Origin: an uncultured Clostridia bacterium
Lineage (GTDB): Bacteria; Bacillota; Clostridia; TANB77; CAG-508
Length of the DNA: 21,740 bases
Assembly (NCBI GenBank): GCA_944393275.1
Contig: CALXZQ010000008.1
Coordinates: 1-21,740 of the forward strand
Direction of reading: 5' to 3'
Positions 12,641 through 21,684 of the stretch are shown here, one piece after another. Position 1 is the first letter of the stretch. Every line of letters begins with the position of its first letter. A program made the position numbers and the translations under genes. The notes beneath the pieces are model-generated. The model was not told where the DNA came from. It did not search any database and saw nothing but the letters and a program-made list of their open reading frames with translations.

Positions 12641-14119
12641 ATGGAAAATATTAATGTTTATCAAGACATTGCAAATCGAACTGATGGTGATATCTATGTA
12701 GGTGTCGTAGGCCCTGTCAGAACTGGTAAGTCTACATTTATAAAAAGATTTATGGATTTATTAGTTATTCCTAACATTGAAAATGAATATAAAAAAGAAA
12801 GAGCTCGAGATGAACTACCTCAAAGTGCTGCAGGTCGTACTATTATGACAACAGAACCAAAATTTGTTCCAAACGAAGCTATTGAAATTGTTGTTGGCGA
12901 CAACATTAAACTAAAAACTAGATTAGTAGATTGTGTTGGATACCTTGTAAATAATGCTATAGGATATTTAGAAGACGATATGCCTAGAATGGTAAAAACT
13001 CCTTGGAGTGACGAAGAAATTCCATTTGAAAGAGCTGCTGAGATTGGTACCAAAAAAGTAATTCAGGAACATTCTACAATAGGTATTGTTTTAACAACAG
13101 ATGGAAGTATTACAGATATTCCAAGGGAAGATTACATATCTGCTGAAGAAAGAGTTGTCTCTGAGCTACAAGCATTAAAAAAACCTTTTATTATTGTATT
13201 AAACTGTGTTAATCCTTATTCTGATTATAGTCAAAATCTTGCTATGGAGTTAGAACAAAAATATAATACTTGTGTTTTACCTATAAATTGTAATGAATTA
13301 AATTTTGATAATATTAATGATATATTCTCTAAGATTTTATATGAATTTCCTATTGAGAGAATTAATATTAATTTTCCAAAATGGATTGACGGTTTAGACG
13401 ATTCTCATCCTTTAAAATGTGAGTTATTAAATTCTGTAAAAGAATCTTTCAAAAATGCCACTATTTTAAAACAGGTTTCTTCTTGTATAGAGACTCTATC
13501 TAATACTGAAATTATCACTAAAACTAGAATCGACGAAATAAATCTTGGGAGTGGATTTGTTAATGTTTCTATAGAACTAAAAGAAGACCTATTTTATACT
13601 ATTCTTACAGAGATTTCAGGAGTCACAATCTCAAACGAAGGAGATTTATTCACAACAATAACCGAACTTTCAAGAATACAAAAAGAATACTCAAAAATTT
13701 CTTATGCACTTGAAGAAGTAAAAGCTAAAGGATATGGAATTGTTACACCTTCTATAGATGAGCTAGTTTTAGAAGAACCAGAGATGGTAAAACAAGGCTC
13801 AAGATTTGGAGTTAAATTAAAGGCTAAAGCTCCTTCTCTTCATATTATTAGAGCAGATATTGAAACTGAAGTTTCTCCAATTGTTGGTAGTGAAAAGCAA
13901 TCCGAAGAACTTGTTAATTTTCTACTTTCTGAATTCGAGTCAGATCCTAAAAAAATATGGGAATCTAATATATTTGGAAAAAATCTACACGAACTTGTTA
14001 ATGAAGGTTTGCAAAACAAACTATCTAAGATGCCTGAAGATGCTCAATGTAAACTTCAAGAAACTTTAGAGAGAATTGTTAATGAAGGTAGTGGCGGATT
14101 AATTTGTATAATTCTATAA
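12641..14119 (+). CDS. spoIVA: Stage IV sporulation protein A, coat morphogenetic ATPase
   Basis: SpoIVA is the ATPase that polymerises on the forespore outer membrane, held there by SpoVM, as the basement layer of the spore coat. The 492-residue length is the same as in Bacillus subtilis. Walker A is GPVRTGKS (24-31) and the switch motif DCVG is at 97-100. The N-terminal GTPase-like domain is followed by a middle domain and a conserved C-terminal domain ending GGLICIIL, the usual end of this protein. The ribosome binding site AAGGAGG is strong. It is monocistronic, followed by an 18-bp terminator hairpin. It is direct evidence that the organism sporulates. Confidence 0.98.
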   Translation: MENINVYQDIANRTDGDIYVGVVGPVRTGKSTFIKRFMDLLVIPNIENEYKKERARDELPQSAAGRTIMTTEPKFVPNEAIEIVVGDNIKLKTRLVDCVGYLVNNAIGYLEDDMPRMVKTPWSDEEIPFERAAEIGTKKVIQEHSTIGIVLTTDGSITDIPREDYISAEERVVSELQALKKPFIIVLNCVNPYSDYSQNLAMELEQKYNTCVLPINCNELNFDNINDIFSKILYEFPIERININFPKWIDGLDDSHPLKCELLNSVKESFKNATILKQVSSCIETLSNTEIITKTRIDEINLGSGFVNVSIELKEDLFYTILTEISGVTISNEGDLFTTITELSRIQKEYSKISYALEEVKAKGYGIVTPSIDELVLEEPEMVKQGSRFGVKLKAKAPSLHIIRADIETEVSPIVGSEKQSEELVNFLLSEFESDPKKIWESNIFGKNLHELVNEGLQNKLSKMPEDAQCKLQETLERIVNEGSGGLICIIL

Positions 14120-14122
14120 TAT

Positions 14123-14163
14123 AAAAAGAATATAAAAACTTTTTTAGTTTTTATATTCTTTTT
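14123..14163. terminator. Bidirectional terminator between spoIVA and the transglutaminase gene
   Basis: A perfect 18-bp stem, AAAAAGAATATAAAAACT (14123-14140) with its complement at 14146-14163, encloses a 5-base T loop. It starts 4 bases after the spoIVA stop and ends 3 bases before the stop codon of the convergent gene. Confidence 0.88.
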
Positions 14164-14165
14164 CA

Positions 14166-15293
14166 TTAATATACATAATCTAATTCACTTAATTCTGGGT
14201 ATAAAAATTTCATTCCATTATCAGATACCTGACCTGTAATAGTATGATTTTTATTAAATGTCTCACTCCCTCTTAAGAAATATCTGTATTTTTCCATTTC
14301 TGGTAATTTTCCATTTCCTACTATAATTGGATCATCCCAAGTAACATCTATTGCATACCAAGCATCATCTATAAGTACATAACTCCAAGCATGTGATTCT
14401 GTTACCCCACTAGAGTTGGTTGCAGTACCAACTACAATTATATTTGGTATGTCAAGCCCGTCTAAGATATATTTAAATGCTTTTGCATATCCTTCACACA
14501 CTACTTCTTTTGTCACAAGTGCACCATAAATATTTCTTATATTAGGTTTTGAAATTGTTTGTTCATACTCTAATTCATTTACTAAACAATCATGTATATC
14601 TTTTATTTTATTATATGTATCTCCTTCTAATTGATTGTATAAATTATCTCTTATATACTCTACTCTATTAACAGCTTGATTTACTTCTTCCTCTGTTTTA
14701 AACTCATCACTAAAATAATTTCCATTTTCTTCACTTTCTATTGAAACAGTATATGTTGTTTTTAATATTGTTTTTCTCGAATAAATCATTAAAAGCATTT
14801 TACTTATATCTAAATAAAAAACTTCCGGATGATCTAATGTAAGTGCATCTAATGCTTGTTGGTATGAACTGTTTAAAGATTCTGTTCCATTTTCTTCATT
14901 TAACAATTCATTAAATTGATTGCCAAATTCTATTTTATAATTTCCTTTTCTTAAATTTACTTCATTACTCATAAGTGCATCATATATTATTTTTGCATTC
15001 TCATCTATCTGTGCATAATAGTAACCCGCTTCATCTCTTTTTACTAAATCTTGTGAATTATTTACTATTTCTGCTGCAGAAAGTGGGTTTTCTACAACAG
15101 GTATTTCTATTGTACTTTCATTCTCTGAAGGAATTATTTTGCTTAAATTAAAATTATCTGCAATTTCTGTTACTGTAGTTTCTACTCCATAATTAAAGCA
15201 AAAGTACACAAATATAACTAGACCTGCCATTATAGCTGCTATTATAAAATTTAATAAAAAATTTAAAAATGATATACCTCTTCTTTTTCCCAT
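14166..15293 (-). CDS. Membrane-anchored transglutaminase-like protein
   Basis: The 375 residues begin with a basic start and one membrane helix (about 11-33), then a long extracytoplasmic region. The transglutaminase-like fold is in the C-terminal third, with catalytic Cys266 (EVVCEGYAKAF), His301 (TESHAWSYV) and Asp316 (WYAIDVTWDD), all present. Bacterial members act as cysteine proteases, amidases or cross-linkers on cell-surface substrates; the substrate here is unknown. AAGGAG lies 6 bases before the ATG. It lies between spoIVA and the germination operon and is divergent from the latter, so a spore-envelope role is plausible. Surface proteins of this fold also occur outside sporulation. 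Confidence 0.87.
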   Translation of the reverse strand: MGKRRGISFLNFLLNFIIAAIMAGLVIFVYFCFNYGVETTVTEIADNFNLSKIIPSENESTIEIPVVENPLSAAEIVNNSQDLVKRDEAGYYYAQIDENAKIIYDALMSNEVNLRKGNYKIEFGNQFNELLNEENGTESLNSSYQQALDALTLDHPEVFYLDISKMLLMIYSRKTILKTTYTVSIESEENGNYFSDEFKTEEEVNQAVNRVEYIRDNLYNQLEGDTYNKIKDIHDCLVNELEYEQTISKPNIRNIYGALVTKEVVCEGYAKAFKYILDGLDIPNIIVVGTATNSSGVTESHAWSYVLIDDAWYAIDVTWDDPIIVGNGKLPEMEKYRYFLRGSETFNKNHTITGQVSDNGMKFLYPELSELDYVY

Positions 15294-15398
15294 TTGAAAC
15301 TCCTTATATTCATTTAAAATTATTATAACATCTTTTATACATATTTTCTATATTTTTTGGTAATTACTAATAAAAATATATTTTTGAAAGGAATATAT

Positions 15399-17111
15399 AT
15401 GAAAGGTAAAAATGCTATTTCACAAATGTTTTCGGATATATTTATATATAAAGAAAACACATCAGATTATAATTTCATATTGCCAGAAACTGATTCTACA
15501 AATTCTTGTTCATCTAATACTGCTAACTCTACTCAAAATGAACAAGATACTTCTATCACTTCTAATTATAATAAAAATTTAGAATTTTTAAAAATAAAAT
15601 ATAACTCATTAATAAATAGTGATGTTGTAATTAAAAATTTTGATTTAGTAGCAATGAATAAAAAATTTTCTGCTTTTATTGTATATATAGATGGAATGAT
15701 AAATACAGATACTATAAATTGCAACATATTAAAACCATTAATGCTTAAAAATTTATCTAATATAGGTATTGAAAACACTTCTTTATTTATTAATAATAAG
15801 CACAAAAATTCTAAGTCTAACAATTCTAATATTAACAATTTATTAGATTTAATAAATTTAAGTTTATTGCCACAAAATGCAGTAACTATAGAAGATAATT
15901 TTTCTAGTATAATTTCAGGAATTAATTCCGGAAACTGCGCTCTTTTTGTAGATACTTTAGATAATGCTTTTAATATTGATGTTAAAGGCTTTAAACAAAG
16001 AAGTATCGGAACTCCTCAAAATGAATTGGTTATACGTGGTTCTCAAGAAGCTTTTACAGAAGCTATAAGAACTAATACATCTTTAATAAGAAGATTAGTT
16101 AACAATGAAAATTTGGTAATAGAAAATATTAATGTTGGAGAAATAAGTAAAACTGCATGTGCTGTATGTTATCTAAAAAATATTGCCAACGATAATTTAA
16201 TTGCTGAAGTTAAATATAGATTAAATAATTTAAATATTGATTATCTCTTATCTTCTGGTCAACTAGAACAGTTGATAGATGATAATAATAAATCTACTTT
16301 TCCACAAATGATTGCTACTGAGAGACCTGATAGAACAGCAGATTATTTATTAAATGGTCGTGTTGCAGTAATAGTAAATGGTAGTCCATTTGTATTGGTA
16401 ATGCCTGGCGTATTTTTGGACTTTTTAAGCTCACCTGAGGATCAAAATTTAAAATATCAGTTTTCAAACTTACTAAAATTTTTAAGAATATTATCTTATT
16501 TTATAACATTATTACTACCAGGATTTTATCTAGCAATTACTACATTTCATTTAGATACTCTACCCACTGAACTACTATTCTCAATAGTCTCCGCAAGAAA
16601 TGAGATTCCATTCCCAGTACTATTCGAAATTTTAGTTATGACTATTTCATTTGAATTAATTCGTGAAGCAGGTCTTAGGGTTCCTTCTGCTATTGGCCCT
16701 ACGATTGGAATTGTTGGTGCACTTTTAGTTGGACAAGCAGCTGTTGATGCTAAAATTGTAAGTCCTATATTAATTATAATTATTGCGGTAACCGGAATTT
16801 CTTCTTTTACAATACCTGATTTTTCATTAAGCTTTCATTGTAGAATTCTCCAATTTATATTTATTATACTTGGCTCTTTACTTGGTTTTCTAGGTATTGG
16901 AATTGGTATGTTTTATTATCTACTTTCTATAACATCTCTAAAATCTTTTGGAGTTCCATATTGTGTTCCTTTCTCCCCTGTTACTAACATGAAAGGAAAC
17001 AAATTATTCTTAGTTCCACCTTGGAAAAGAGAGTTTAGAAAAGATTTTTTAAATGTAAAACGAGTTCAAAGACAAAAACAAATAAGTATGTCTTGGCATT
17101 ATAAAAAATAA
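15399..17111 (+). CDS. GerA family spore germination protein (receptor A subunit)
   Basis: The A subunit of a germinant receptor in the spore inner membrane; with B and C it senses nutrients and triggers germination, and GerA complexes are proposed ion channels. A long cytoplasmic N-terminal region includes VIRGSQEAFTEAIRTNTSLIRR and GRVAVIVNGSPFVLVMPGVFLDF, and is followed by several membrane helices from about residue 360. Family motifs there are IPFPVLFEILVMTISFELIREAG and RVPSAIGPTIGIVGALLVGQAAV. The frame could open at a TTG (15357), but GAAAGGA precedes the ATG at 15399, which gives 570 residues. Residues of about 15-60 are Ser/Thr/Asn-rich and look disordered. It starts the operon and is 13 bases from the B gene. 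I saw no clear sigma-G promoter in the 100 bases upstream. Confidence 0.95.
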   Translation: MKGKNAISQMFSDIFIYKENTSDYNFILPETDSTNSCSSNTANSTQNEQDTSITSNYNKNLEFLKIKYNSLINSDVVIKNFDLVAMNKKFSAFIVYIDGMINTDTINCNILKPLMLKNLSNIGIENTSLFINNKHKNSKSNNSNINNLLDLINLSLLPQNAVTIEDNFSSIISGINSGNCALFVDTLDNAFNIDVKGFKQRSIGTPQNELVIRGSQEAFTEAIRTNTSLIRRLVNNENLVIENINVGEISKTACAVCYLKNIANDNLIAEVKYRLNNLNIDYLLSSGQLEQLIDDNNKSTFPQMIATERPDRTADYLLNGRVAVIVNGSPFVLVMPGVFLDFLSSPEDQNLKYQFSNLLKFLRILSYFITLLLPGFYLAITTFHLDTLPTELLFSIVSARNEIPFPVLFEILVMTISFELIREAGLRVPSAIGPTIGIVGALLVGQAAVDAKIVSPILIIIIAVTGISSFTIPDFSLSFHCRILQFIFIILGSLLGFLGIGIGMFYYLLSITSLKSFGVPYCVPFSPVTNMKGNKLFLVPPWKREFRKDFLNVKRVQRQKQISMSWHYKK

Positions 17112-17124
17112 GAAAGGATTTATT

Positions 17125-18240
17125 ATGAATTATTCTAAAGTTGGTACAATTGAAGGTATTCTTTTAATATGTATTGGAATATTAAATCATACTATATTAT
17201 ATCTCCCTCAAATATTTTTCAATCAATGTAGTACTGGTTCTACTCTTAATATTGTATATATCACTTTAATTGCATTTATCTTTATATGTATTTTTATGAA
17301 ATTGTATAAACATTTTCACGGTCAGGATATCGTAGATATTTCTAAATATCTTGGAGGTAATGTATTAAAATATATTACAGGGCTTTTATATATATCATTT
17401 TTCCTTATAATGACAAGTGCTATAGTAAGAAACTTTGCAGAAAGTGTGTATACAGTTTATTTTAGCAAAATAGATTTTAAAATTATTCTATTAATGTTCT
17501 TTATAATAATCTTTTTCGCAAATAAATTCGGAAAATCTTCTGTTATTAGAGTAAATACAATAGTTACTGTTCTAATGCTCTTAAGTATAGTAGTTTTAAC
17601 AATATCAATATTTCCTAATATTGATATTAATAAGCTATTTCCTATATTAGGTAATGGCGCTTCTTCTATTTTTCTAAAGGGTATTGGAAATATATACGCT
17701 TTTTCCGGTTTTTGCATGCTCTTTTTCATATCTCCATTACTAAAAGAACCTAATTCTTTAAATAAAATAACAGTAATTTCTTTTTCTATTATAAGTACTA
17801 TTTTATTTGTTGTAATCGTTGTGCTTTTATTAGGGTTTAATTTTTTATTATATGTAAAGGAACTGTCTCCAATATATTTATTAGTAAGATCTATTGAATA
17901 TGGTAACTTCTTTCAAAATCCTGAAGCATTATTTGTATTAGTTTGGATTTTATCTATAATAAGTTTTGCAAGTATATTTTGTATGATTACTATTATAATT
18001 ATGCAGAAATTATTTAACTATAAGGACTATACCGCTTTATCCGGAATTGTAACTAATTCTGTATTTGTCCTTTCTTTATTGCCAAGAAATTTTTCAGATA
18101 TAATTTTCTTATTTTCAAATTTTCTGCAGCATTTCCAAATATTTATGGTATTTATATATAGTTTTGCAATACTTGGATTGGCATATTTAAAAAAGAAAAT
18201 AGAAGATTCACATATTTTAAAGGAGGTTCAAAATGAATGA
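17125..18240 (+). CDS. GerB family spore germination protein (receptor B subunit)
   Basis: The 371-residue, highly hydrophobic protein with about ten membrane helices belongs to the GerAB family of amino-acid/polyamine/organocation (APC) transporters. The B subunit binds the germinant, usually an amino acid, in the spore inner membrane. Recognisable parts are the start VGTIEGILLICIGIL, then QDIVDISKYLGG between helices and a short basic tail (LKKKIEDSHILKEVQNE). Length is typical. An AGAAAGGA site precedes the ATG. The end overlaps the start of the C gene by 8 bases, indicating translational coupling and equal amounts of subunits. Confidence 0.95.
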   Translation: MNYSKVGTIEGILLICIGILNHTILYLPQIFFNQCSTGSTLNIVYITLIAFIFICIFMKLYKHFHGQDIVDISKYLGGNVLKYITGLLYISFFLIMTSAIVRNFAESVYTVYFSKIDFKIILLMFFIIIFFANKFGKSSVIRVNTIVTVLMLLSIVVLTISIFPNIDINKLFPILGNGASSIFLKGIGNIYAFSGFCMLFFISPLLKEPNSLNKITVISFSIISTILFVVIVVLLLGFNFLLYVKELSPIYLLVRSIEYGNFFQNPEALFVLVWILSIISFASIFCMITIIIMQKLFNYKDYTALSGIVTNSVFVLSLLPRNFSDIIFLFSNFLQHFQIFMVFIYSFAILGLAYLKKKIEDSHILKEVQNE

Positions 18241-19483
18241 TTTGTTTAAAAGAGTTATATCTATTACGCTAATTATAATTTTCGGACTAATTTTTCTTAG
18301 TTTTTTTAAAAATACTCAAAATATAGATAGTTTTGCATATGTCGTAGCAATTGGTTTAGATAAAGGAACTAACAATAACTTAAAACTAACATTTCAAACA
18401 TTATCCCCTGAATCTGGTAGCGAATCTTCTGGTAGTTCATCTGGTAGTAAATCTTCTAGTATTATAAATACTTCTATAGAATGTTCAACTATTAATTCTG
18501 GAATTCAATTAATAGAAAGTTATATCGGTAGCAAGCAATTAAATTTATCCCATTGTCAAAGTTTAATTTTTTCTGAGGAATTAGCTTACGATGGAATCTC
18601 AGAATATATATATACTTTTATAGGAAATACACAGATAAGTCATAGTAGTAATGTGCTTGTTTCAAGATGTTCTGCAGAATATTATCTTAAAAATTCTGAA
18701 TCTATCTATGAGAAACTAGTGTCTAAATACTATAATACTTCACCTAAATATTATAGACATACAGGTAATACAGATGATATTAGTTTAGTCGAATTTTTTT
18801 CTAGTCTAAATAATACCTTTCGTGAACCAACAGCTATATTAAGTTCTGTTAATAGCACTGAAACAAATGTAGATAATAATTATGTTAGTAATTTTTCCAC
18901 AGATAGTAGTTTTAAGGCAGGAGAAGCCCCTATTTCACATGAAAACACTGGTATTGAGGATGTCGGTCTTGCTGTTTTTAAAGAAGATCGTATAGTTGGA
19001 GAGCTTTCTGCTATAGAAACAATGGCATATTTAATGACAAATAATAAATTTCAAAGTTGTGAATTAACTATCTTGAGTCCATTTGATGAAAATTCAAATA
19101 TAGATTTTAGTTTAAGTAAAAAAGGAGATACCAAATGTACAGTTGACATCATTAATGGAAGCCCTTTTATAACTGTTAATGTGGATTTAAATGCAAGAAT
19201 TTTGTCTATGAACGAAAACTCAGATTACTCAAGTTCTTATGTCTTAACTGCATTAGAAAATGCCATTAATGAATATCTAAGCACCGTATTGTACGAATAT
19301 CTTTATAAAACTTCTATAGATTATGGTGCAGATATTTCTGGATTTGGTAAGTATGCGCTAGCTAAATTTTTAACTATAAATGATTGGTATAACTATAATT
19401 GGAGTAAAAATTATAAAAATAGTTTTTTTAAAGTAAATGTTTCAACAAGCATAAATTCTAACAATCTACTTTTAGAAACTTAA
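18233..19483 (+). CDS. GerC family spore germination protein lacking a lipobox cysteine
   Basis: The C subunit is normally a lipoprotein on the outer face of the spore inner membrane. The 416 residues have an N-terminal hydrophobic helix (about 8-25), then FAYVVAIGLDKG, the conserved region after the usual GC-W-D. A Ser/Gly-rich loop covers 61-76, and later domains contain LNLSHCQSLIFSEELAYDG and EDVGLAVFKEDRIVGELSA. Unlike classical GerAC proteins (LSGCWD), the position after the helix reads LSFFKNTQNID. There is no cysteine before residue 80, so lipidation is impossible and the helix must act as an uncleaved anchor. I believe some clostridial GerC proteins share this. AAGGAGG lies before the ATG, inside the end of the B gene. 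Confidence 0.93.
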   Translation: MNDLFKRVISITLIIIFGLIFLSFFKNTQNIDSFAYVVAIGLDKGTNNNLKLTFQTLSPESGSESSGSSSGSKSSSIINTSIECSTINSGIQLIESYIGSKQLNLSHCQSLIFSEELAYDGISEYIYTFIGNTQISHSSNVLVSRCSAEYYLKNSESIYEKLVSKYYNTSPKYYRHTGNTDDISLVEFFSSLNNTFREPTAILSSVNSTETNVDNNYVSNFSTDSSFKAGEAPISHENTGIEDVGLAVFKEDRIVGELSAIETMAYLMTNNKFQSCELTILSPFDENSNIDFSLSKKGDTKCTVDIINGSPFITVNVDLNARILSMNENSDYSSSYVLTALENAINEYLSTVLYEYLYKTSIDYGADISGFGKYALAKFLTINDWYNYNWSKNYKNSFFKVNVSTSINSNNLLLET

Positions 19484-19500
19484 ATTTAAGGGAGATAATT

Positions 19501-19665
19501 ATGAATATATTCTTTTTTATTATATCTTTAATAATATTTACTAAAACTGTAAGTTATGGCTTTTTTGAAATAAAAAAGCAAAACAATACTTTAGGTGGTA
19601 TTGTTTTGCTTGTATTATCTTTTGTCGTTTTTATAGCCACTAATCTTCTTGTAAGGATTCGCTAA
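19501..19665 (+). CDS. Small two-helix membrane protein, candidate receptor D subunit
   Basis: This open frame has 54 codons and begins 17 bases after the stop of the GerC-family gene, with AAGGGAGATAATT before the ATG. The product is about two-thirds hydrophobic. One helix is at 2-14, then a basic loop (FFEIKKQNNT), and a second helix is at about 32-49, ending NLLVRIR. Small two-helix D proteins that modulate germination have been described in several Bacillus germinant receptor operons, and position, size and topology fit that class. I do not recognise the family by sequence. The gene contains the rnr terminator hairpin (19576-19611), and its last 26 bases overlap the 3' end of rnr on the other strand. 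No separate terminator for the ger operon is visible. Confidence 0.68.
   Translation: MNIFFFIISLIIFTKTVSYGFFEIKKQNNTLGGIVLLVLSFVVFIATNLLVRIR
19567..19611 (-). terminator. Terminator of rnr, lying inside the small D-like gene
   Basis: AAGCAAAACAATAC (19576-19589) and GTATTGTTTTGCTT (19598-19611) form a perfect 14-bp stem with an 8-base loop. On the minus strand it is followed by a T-run (TTTTATTTC), giving a textbook intrinsic terminator for rnr. On the plus strand GTATTATC follows, so it should not stop the ger operon well. Confidence 0.88.
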
Positions 19666-21619
19666 TTTCAAAGTCTATTGTTCTTGCCTCCTTGCTTGCC
19701 GCCTTAACTCTTATTCTTACATTGTCTCCAATTCTATAAACCTTTTTGCTTTTCTCTCCTATTAAGATTTTATGATTCTCATCATATATGAAATATTCAT
19801 TTCCTAGGTCTTCAAATCTAATTAATCCTTCTACTGTATTTTCCAGCTCTACAAATATTCCAAAGGAAGTTACATTAGATATTATACCTTCATATTCTTC
19901 TCCTATTTTATTAGACATATATTCTGCCTTTTTAATATCTATACTATCTCTTTCAACCTTTGTTGCAATCTTTTCTCTTTCTGATGATTGTTTAGCATAT
20001 TCCTCTGCTTCTTCAAAGTATCTTTCTTTTTTCTCCTCTTTTATGACATATCCATTTCTCAAATATTCACTTATAATTCTATGGATATATAAATCTGGAT
20101 ATCTTCTAATTGGTGATGTAAAATGGCAATAATATTTACTTGCAATACCAAAGTGTCCCTTATTCTCTGCATCATATCTTGCAACTTTTAACGTTCTTAA
20201 TATAAAGTTTGATACAATTTTTTCTTCTTGTTTTCCCTTAACATCTTCTAATATTTTCGCAAATTCTTTAGGATATACTTTTTCATCTTTCACTTTAATT
20301 TTATATCCAAAATTATATATAAATTTATTTAATTCTTCTATTTTAGAAATGTCTGGTTCTTCGTGTACTCTATAAATAAATGGTGCTTCTAGCCAATAGA
20401 ATTTTTCTGCTACGTTCTCATTGGCTGTAAGCATAAATTGTTCTATAATCTCGTTTGCAAAATTGGTTTCATATTTTCCTACATCTATTGCATATCCATC
20501 TTTATCTAATGTAATTTTGCTCTCCGGAATATCTAAATTTAAATAGCCTTTTTCTAATCTTCTATTCTTTAATACCAATGCTATCTCTTCCATTAACTTA
20601 AAATCATTAATATACTCACTATATCTTTCTAAAACCTTTTCATCCGTTCCATCTAATATTTTTTGAACATATGTATAGGTCATTCTTTCTTTAACATTAA
20701 TAACTCCTTTATAGATGTCTGATGAAACTACATTACCGTTCTTATCAATTTCCATAGATACTGATAGTGTAAATCTATCTTCCCCTGCATTTAAACTGCA
20801 TATTCCATTTGATAATTCTCTTGGTAACATTGGAATTACTCTATCTAGCATATATATACTGGTTCCTCTTAAAAGTGCTTCTTTATCTAAGAGAGTATTT
20901 TCTCTTACATAATAGCTAACATCAGCTATATGCACATCTAATAAATAGTTTCCGTTTTCTGTTTTTCCTACAAATATAGCATCATCTAAATCTTTTGCAC
21001 TTTCTCCATCAATAGTGAATATATTTATATTTCTTAGATCTTTTCTATTTTTAATGTCTTTTTTATTAACTTTAGTTTCTATTCTCTTAGCTTCATTCAT
21101 AACAGGTTCAGGAAATCTATATGGCAGATTATTTTCTTTTATTAAAGATAACATATCAACGCCTGCTTCATTAACATTCCCTATTACCTCTATAATCTTC
21201 CCTTCGGCCTTTCTCTTGCCCTCAGGATATTTTATAATCTTAACTAATACTTTATGATTATTTCTTGCTTTTCCAAAGTTCTTTTTCGATATAAATATAT
21301 CTGTGCCAAATTTCTTGTCATCTGGTACAACAAATCCAAAATTTTTATTGTTTTGAAAAGTTCCTACTAATTCGTTTTTTTCTCTTTTTAAGATCTTAAT
21401 AATACAGCCCTCTGCACTAGATTCGTCATCCTTTGGCTTTATTAGTCCTACTAAAACTCTATCTCCATTCAAAGCATTTTTAGTATTTTCTTTCTTTACA
21501 TATATATCTTCTATTTTTTCATTATTTGGTATTACAAATCCAAAGCCTTTTTTATTTCCTCTAAATATACCTTCTATATAATTATTATCTATTAATTTAT
21601 TTACTTTTTTATTTTTCAT
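19640..21619 (-). CDS. rnr: Ribonuclease R, short form
   Basis: RNase R is a 3'-5' exoribonuclease that degrades structured RNA. With SmpB/tmRNA it also clears non-stop mRNA. From the chosen start the 659 residues contain two cold-shock domains (about 15-60, with KKGFGFVIP, and 84-130, with NKNFGFVVP). The RNB catalytic domain has IDGESAKDLDDAI (Asp204, 210, 212 and 213). A C-terminal S1 domain (about 570-650, GIISNVTSFGIFVELENTVEGLI) ends the protein. It lacks the N-terminal helix-turn-helix and long basic tail found in E. coli RNase R, and is shorter than the roughly 780-residue Bacillus protein. The frame opens at a TTG (21640), but AGGAGA lies only 1 base from the ATG at 21622 and 4 from the ATG at 21619, so I use 21619. 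It follows a secG-like gene, the usual order. Confidence 0.95.
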   Translation of the reverse strand: MKNKKVNKLIDNNYIEGIFRGNKKGFGFVIPNNEKIEDIYVKKENTKNALNGDRVLVGLIKPKDDESSAEGCIIKILKREKNELVGTFQNNKNFGFVVPDDKKFGTDIFISKKNFGKARNNHKVLVKIIKYPEGKRKAEGKIIEVIGNVNEAGVDMLSLIKENNLPYRFPEPVMNEAKRIETKVNKKDIKNRKDLRNINIFTIDGESAKDLDDAIFVGKTENGNYLLDVHIADVSYYVRENTLLDKEALLRGTSIYMLDRVIPMLPRELSNGICSLNAGEDRFTLSVSMEIDKNGNVVSSDIYKGVINVKERMTYTYVQKILDGTDEKVLERYSEYINDFKLMEEIALVLKNRRLEKGYLNLDIPESKITLDKDGYAIDVGKYETNFANEIIEQFMLTANENVAEKFYWLEAPFIYRVHEEPDISKIEELNKFIYNFGYKIKVKDEKVYPKEFAKILEDVKGKQEEKIVSNFILRTLKVARYDAENKGHFGIASKYYCHFTSPIRRYPDLYIHRIISEYLRNGYVIKEEKKERYFEEAEEYAKQSSEREKIATKVERDSIDIKKAEYMSNKIGEEYEGIISNVTSFGIFVELENTVEGLIRFEDLGNEYFIYDENHKILIGEKSKKVYRIGDNVRIRVKAASKEARTIDFEISESLQED

Positions 21620-21638
21620 CATTTCTCCTATACTACAC

Positions 21639-21664
21639 AAAAGGGAACAGTTTTTACTGTCCCC
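21639..21664 (-). terminator. Hairpin between the secG-like gene and rnr
   Basis: GGGAACAGT (21643-21651) pairs with ACTGTCCCC (21656-21664), 9 bp with one G-U in the minus-strand RNA. A short CTTTTG follows. It could end the secG-like transcript or attenuate read-through into rnr. The T-run is short. Confidence 0.6.
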
Positions 21665-21684
21665 ATAAAAATCTATTTATATAA

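Noticed and set aside
12820..13053. Minus-strand open frame inside spoIVA
   Set aside because: It is antisense to the conserved SpoIVA nucleotide-binding domain, with no ribosome binding site.
15357..15398. Longer GerA start at TTG 15357
   Set aside because: No ribosome binding site precedes it, whereas GAAAGGA lies before the ATG at 15399, which gives a family-like N-terminus.
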